Assembly: GCA_016210375.1 (NCBI GenBank)
Contig: JACQUH010000269.1
Span: 1 to 8,259, forward strand
DNA length: 8,259 bases
Origin: Chloroflexota bacterium
GTDB taxonomy: Bacteria > Chloroflexota > Dehalococcoidia > Lucifugimonadales > JACPCL1
Reading direction: 5' to 3'
This document shows, in pieces, positions 5,735 to 8,259 of the stretch. The stretch's first letter is position 1. Every line of letters begins with the position of its first letter. The translations under genes and the position numbers were made by a program. The notes under the pieces are model-generated. The model saw only the letters and a program-made list of their open reading frames with translations, was not told the origin of the DNA and ran no database searches.

Positions 5735-5757
5735 TGCCCGTTAGCCCCTTAGTCCCT
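5735..5757 (-). repeat. Short octamer-type repeat spanning the DAHP synthase stop codon
   Basis: On the plus strand the units are TGCCCGT, TAGCCCCT and TAGTCCCT; read in the transcript direction, AGGGACTA, AGGGGCTA and ACGGGCA. The spacing and the G-triplet core match the longer array at 861-937. As there, the stop codon of the upstream gene (TAA, 5751-5749) falls inside the array. Only three units, so weaker evidence than the long array. Confidence 0.45.
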
Positions 5758-6828
5758 CACCGTCGCTGGTTCTCGCAGGACAGGCATCATCTCGTACGCC
5801 GCCGTCAGTAGCTCCACGGTTTCCTGCCAGTCCACGCAGGGGTCGGTGATGGAGACGCCGTACTGGAGGCGCTCGGGATGCTTCTCGTCCAGCTTCTGGT
5901 TGCCAGCGTTCAGGTGGCTCTCCAGCATGACGCCCACGATGTTGCGGTTGCCGCCCTCCACGCGCTGGCGCATCACGTCGTAGAAGGCGATGCGCTGCAA
6001 GCGGTGGTCCTTGTTGCAGTTGCCGTGGGAGCAGTCAACCACGAGCTGCGTGCGCACGTTGGCCGCCGTCAGGCGCTCCACGGCGTCGGCCACAGAGGCG
6101 GCGTCGTAGTTCGTGCCCCGCAGGCTACCCCGCAGGACGATGTGGCAGTCCGGGTTGCCCTTGGTGATGACGATGGAGGCCTTCCCCTCCTGGTCCACGC
6201 CGAGAAAAGCGTGATCTGCCTGGGCCGTGACCACACCGTCCACCGCGAGCTGGACGCTGCCGCCGGTGCCGTTCTTGAAGCCCACGGGCATGCTGAGGCC
6301 GCTGGCCATCTCGCGATGGGTCTGGCTTTCCGATGTCCGCGCGCCGATGGCCGCCCAGGAGACCAGGTCCGCGAAGTACTGGGGCGTGATGGGGTCTACG
6401 AACTCGGTGCCCGCGACGACGCCCATCTCTCCCAGGCGCAGCAGGAACTCCCGGGCGGTGTGCAACCCGCCTGTGATGTCGTAGCTGCCGTTCAGGTGCG
6501 GGTCGTACACCAGGCCCTTCCAGCCCACGGTGGTGCGGGGCTTCTCAAAATACACGCGCATGACGATGAGGAGGCGGTCCCTGAACTGGTCGGCCAGGGC
6601 CTTCAGGCGCTGGGCGTACTCCCAGCCAGCCTTGGTGTCGTGGACAGAGCAGGGGCCGCTGAGGACCAGGAAGCGCTGGTCCTCGCCCCGCAGGATGCGG
6701 GAGACCTGCTCCCGTCCTTCCGCGACGACGCTGGCTACCTTGGCGGTGATGGGCAGCTGCTCCTGGTACGCCCTGGGCGACGGCAGCGGCCTGATGCTCC
6801 CGACGTTGAGGTCACGTAGTTGAACCAT
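5749..6828 (-). CDS. aroG: 3-deoxy-7-phosphoheptulonate (DAHP) synthase, AroF/AroG/AroH type
   Basis: Condenses phosphoenolpyruvate with erythrose 4-phosphate, the first step of the shikimate pathway to aromatic amino acids, in the cytosol. 359 aa, against about 350 for the E. coli enzymes. Motifs in order: LSGPCSVHD at 56-64, RVYFEKPRTT at 91-100, WAAIGARTSESQTHRE at 158-173, GFKNGT at 183-188, RGSLRGTNYD at 233-242, CSHGN at 266-270 and MLESHL at 301-306. The expected metal ligands are Cys60, His268, Glu303 and Asp329, almost the same numbers as in E. coli AroG. The ATG at 6828 has AAAGGG 8 nt upstream; a GTG at 6861 would add 11 residues and is less likely. A sigma70-like promoter and a leader hairpin precede it. 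The N-terminal arm used for feedback inhibition is present, but I cannot tell which amino acid inhibits it, so the symbol means the family. Confidence 0.96.
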   Translation of the reverse strand: MVQLRDLNVGSIRPLPSPRAYQEQLPITAKVASVVAEGREQVSRILRGEDQRFLVLSGPCSVHDTKAGWEYAQRLKALADQFRDRLLIVMRVYFEKPRTTVGWKGLVYDPHLNGSYDITGGLHTAREFLLRLGEMGVVAGTEFVDPITPQYFADLVSWAAIGARTSESQTHREMASGLSMPVGFKNGTGGSVQLAVDGVVTAQADHAFLGVDQEGKASIVITKGNPDCHIVLRGSLRGTNYDAASVADAVERLTAANVRTQLVVDCSHGNCNKDHRLQRIAFYDVMRQRVEGGNRNIVGVMLESHLNAGNQKLDEKHPERLQYGVSITDPCVDWQETVELLTAAYEMMPVLREPATVRD

Positions 6829-6876
6829 GGAGATCACCCTTTGATGCCGCGATTCGGCCACTGAACAGGGGGCCGT

Positions 6877-6893
6877 CTGGCGGGTTCCGCCAG
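6877..6893 (-). other. Perfect hairpin at the 5' end of the DAHP synthase leader
   Basis: CTGGCGG (6893-6887) and CCGCCAG (6883-6877) form a 7-bp perfect stem with a 3-nt AAC loop. It would begin only a few bases after the predicted transcription start. It could stabilise the 5' end of the message or serve as an operator. It is not followed by a T-run, and I see no aromatic leader peptide, so classical attenuation is not supported. Confidence 0.5.
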
Positions 6894-6902
6894 TATCCCC
6901 TT

Positions 6903-6931
6903 ACTATAGCGGGAGGCAGTCGGTGTGTCCA
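6903..6931 (-). promoter_or_regulatory. Sigma70-type promoter of the DAHP synthase gene
   Basis: On the minus strand the -35 hexamer TGGACA (6931-6926, five of six consensus bases) is separated by exactly 17 nt from the -10 hexamer TATAGT (6908-6903). Transcription would begin near 6896, giving a leader of about 68 nt before the ATG at 6828. It lies within the roughly 200-nt spacer downstream of the MazF gene, so DAHP synthase need not depend on readthrough from the toxin operon. This is the best promoter in the window. Confidence 0.7.
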
Positions 6932-7028
6932 GAAGGCGAGGAGCAAGGGAGAAGGTGCAACGTGCGACGCCCCGTGGGGCAGCGGGATGGTGATGGAATC
7001 GTGGGGTCTTGCCCGCAGGGCTGGCCAT

Positions 7029-7346
7029 CTACGAATCCAGGCCTAAAGCATAGTGGAGGGCAACTTCCACGTCTTGGAGCTTCTGGGGAGAGAGGGTTGA
7101 AACGAACTCAGTGAGGTTGCGTTTCGGGATTGTCTGGATATTGTCCAAGTTCAGGACTGATGCCCGCTCCAGCCTTTCTGCTGTTCCAAGGGGCACTTCA
7201 GTGGGAAGATTGCGCGCCCTGGATGTTATGGTGCTGACGATAATCATACCGCGCCGGTCATACGATTCATCGCGCGAGGGAAGCAGAACAGGGCGTCGTC
7301 CGACAGGAGGCGGGAGATTGGCCCACCAGATTTCACCGCGCCTCAT
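7029..7346 (-). CDS. MazF/PemK-family endoribonuclease toxin
   Basis: 105 aa, normal length. MazF toxins cut single-stranded RNA at short specific sequences and stop growth when free of antitoxin. The family pattern is clear: RRGEIWWANLPPPVGRRPVLL at the start (G16-RRP-V20), a STITSR strand at 38-43, VLNLDNIQTIPKRNL at 64-78 and LSPQKLQDVEVALHYALGL at the end. Arg18 and Thr41 align with the catalytic Arg25 and Thr48 of B. subtilis MazF, so the toxin looks intact. The ATG overlaps the stop of the upstream antitoxin remnant by 4 nt (ATGA), and GAGG lies 7 nt upstream, inside that gene. The antitoxin is interrupted, so how the toxin is tolerated is unclear. The cleavage specificity cannot be predicted. 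G+C is somewhat lower than in the metabolic genes. Confidence 0.88.
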   Translation of the reverse strand: MRRGEIWWANLPPPVGRRPVLLPSRDESYDRRGMIIVSTITSRARNLPTEVPLGTAERLERASVLNLDNIQTIPKRNLTEFVSTLSPQKLQDVEVALHYALGLDS

Positions 7347-7612
7347 TCAGCTACCTCTTGCTCTTGCTCGTAAATGGCTTTCAGGGATATGGCGGCGAGG
7401 GCTTCCGCCTCTGCGATTTCCTCTTCAGTCTCAGGGTATAGCTCATACCCACGGCGATACTGCTCGTCCAGCTCCTGCTCGCGCTTCTTCTTGAGATACG
7501 CGTCAACAAGCCTGACGAAGAACTCACTGCGGGACTGGCCTGTCGTCTCTCGTTCCTTCTCAATCCTTGTCAGAAGCTCTTAGGGGATGCTGCTGGAAAT
7601 CATTGCGACCAT
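7343..7612 (-). pseudogene. Ribbon-helix-helix antitoxin of the MazF pair, interrupted by an in-frame TAA
   Basis: One reading frame runs from ATG 7612 to TGA 7345-7343, with a single stop, TAA, at codon 11 (7582-7580). Translation before it is MVAMISSSIP. After it comes ELLTRIEKERETTGQSRSEF, then FVRLVDAYLKKKREQ and an acidic tail ending EQEQEVAE. The pattern I-P-x-E-L-L and G-Q-S-R-S-E-F is that of ribbon-helix-helix DNA-binding antitoxins, in which the codon at this place is usually Glu; GAA to TAA needs one base change. The start has GAGGT 6 nt upstream, and the end overlaps the mazF start by 4 nt, as in intact operons. No ATG, GTG or TTG codon follows in frame after the stop, so a shortened product would need a rare start such as the CTG at 7573 or ATT at 7564. 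Readthrough or a sequencing error are alternatives. Confidence 0.8.
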
Positions 7613-7681
7613 GGTATGACCTCGGTAGGAACAGGGCATGACCAGAGCATGAAGTAAGGTGGGAACCGCTGTCCATCCTCC

Positions 7682-8259
7682 TTAACCAAAGAGGTCCTTC
7701 GCCTCCCGCTCCACCTCTCGCCGTATCTCCGACGCCTCGCGGAAGCCGAAGTCGCGGTAGGACTCCGCGCTGCCGTACTCGCGCGTGCGCACGACGACGG
7801 GCATGGGCAGCGCATGGCCGAAGATGAGGCACTGCTGCTGGGCCTCCAGCTTGGAGAGCACCGTCCGCAGCTCCCGCGCACCGGATGCCCCTGCCAGCAC
7901 AGCATCCACGTCGTGCTCGTTGTCAAGCTGGCAGACGAAGCGGGTGCCTATCTGGCTGCGCACCTCCTCGTCAATGCCGCTGGGACGCTGGTCTATGACG
8001 AGCAACGACACCTTGAACTTGCGCATCTCCCGAGCGATGGTCCCGAAGATGGTCTGGGACGCTACGGCGGGCGTCAGGAAGCGGTGCGCCTCCTCTATCG
8101 TAATCAAGAGCTGCTTGGGCTCTTTGGACGGGTCTCCGGCGGCGCGCTCCATCATCTCCACGTAGCGGTCGTGGATGCGGCGGGTCAGCAGGTTCGCCAC
8201 CAGGATGTAGGCGGCAAGCTCGTTGCCGTAGCGCCCGAACTCTAGCACCACGTGCATCC
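7682..8259 (-). CDS. HerA-type ATPase, C-terminal part (continues beyond the window)
   Basis: Partial gene: the N-terminal portion, with the expected Walker A motif, lies outside. About 191 readable residues. The Walker B-like LITIEEAHRF (51-60 counted from the Met at 8257) and VIDQRPSGIDEEVRSQ (87-102), ending in the TRF region at 105-107, match the HerA/FtsK-like hexameric translocase family in which an arginine follows this strand. Family members work with the nuclease NurA in DNA end processing, or with Sir2 or other effectors in phage defence. The partner here is not visible: downstream, after 69 nt, come a disrupted antitoxin and MazF on the same strand. G+C is about the chromosomal level, so it is probably a resident gene. 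The Met at 8257 is not a start, because homology continues through it. Confidence 0.82.
   Translation of the reverse strand, partial: MHVVLEFGRYGNELAAYILVANLLTRRIHDRYVEMMERAAGDPSKEPKQLLITIEEAHRFLTPAVASQTIFGTIAREMRKFKVSLLVIDQRPSGIDEEVRSQIGTRFVCQLDNEHDVDAVLAGASGARELRTVLSKLEAQQQCLIFGHALPMPVVVRTREYGSAESYRDFGFREASEIRREVEREAKDLFG

Noticed and set aside
5878..6819. Plus-strand open frame of 313 codons opposite DAHP synthase
   Set aside because: The minus strand encodes a DAHP synthase with all metal ligands; the plus-strand product shows no recognisable domain.
6969..7027. Small GC hairpins (GCCCC-GT-GGGGC and GCCC-TGC-GGGC) downstream of mazF as terminators
   Set aside because: Stems of 4-5 bp without T-runs are expected by chance at this base composition.
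7560..7832. Minus-strand open frame that passes through the antitoxin stop in another frame
   Set aside because: Its product is Arg/His-rich without domain features and overlaps the HerA coding sequence; the interrupted frame has the antitoxin homology.

Overview
This window looks like a piece of a GC-rich bacterial chromosome. Most genes run at roughly 65-75% G+C in the stretches I counted. The mixture of a leucine-dehydrogenase-type enzyme, an AroG-type DAHP synthase, a lipoprotein cyclophilin with a two-cysteine insert, and GC-rich palindromic spacer repeats recalls Chloroflexota. That assignment is an impression from the sequence, not a test.

Layout from left to right. Positions 1-137 hold an inverted-repeat element and no gene that I can support. 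A minus-strand cyclophilin peptidyl-prolyl isomerase (138-833), with a lipoprotein signal and a second, well-placed internal start, follows a Leu/Phe/Val-dehydrogenase (928-2007, minus). A degenerate octamer repeat lies between them and also encodes the dehydrogenase stop codon. Upstream, also on the minus strand, is a two-gene unit: a Phd/YefM-type antitoxin (3803-4063) whose stop codon overlaps the start of an OLD-family ATPase/Toprim nuclease (2082-3803). The nuclease gene is much poorer in G+C (about 40-57% in the lines I counted) than its neighbours, which suggests acquisition. A divergent control region (4064-4236) separates this unit from a plus-strand succinate-semialdehyde-type aldehyde dehydrogenase (4237-5634). 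A short convergent spacer with a palindromic repeat and another octamer-type repeat follows. Next comes a type I DAHP synthase (5749-6828, minus) with a recognisable promoter and a leader hairpin. At the right end are a MazF-type toxin (7029-7346), the remains of its ribbon-helix-helix antitoxin (7343-7612, interrupted by an in-frame TAA at codon 11), and the C-terminal part of a HerA-type ATPase that runs off the window.

How the genes fit together. The metabolic genes (branched-chain amino acid oxidation, aldehyde oxidation, entry to the shikimate pathway) are ordinary chromosomal genes with no obvious shared pathway. Between them sit two small accessory modules. One is an antitoxin coupled to an OLD nuclease where a RelE toxin would be expected. 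The other is an apparently intact MazF toxin with a disrupted antitoxin. These two modules, and the way dispersed repeats supply gene ends (a signal-peptide n-region and two stop codons), are the parts most worth following up.
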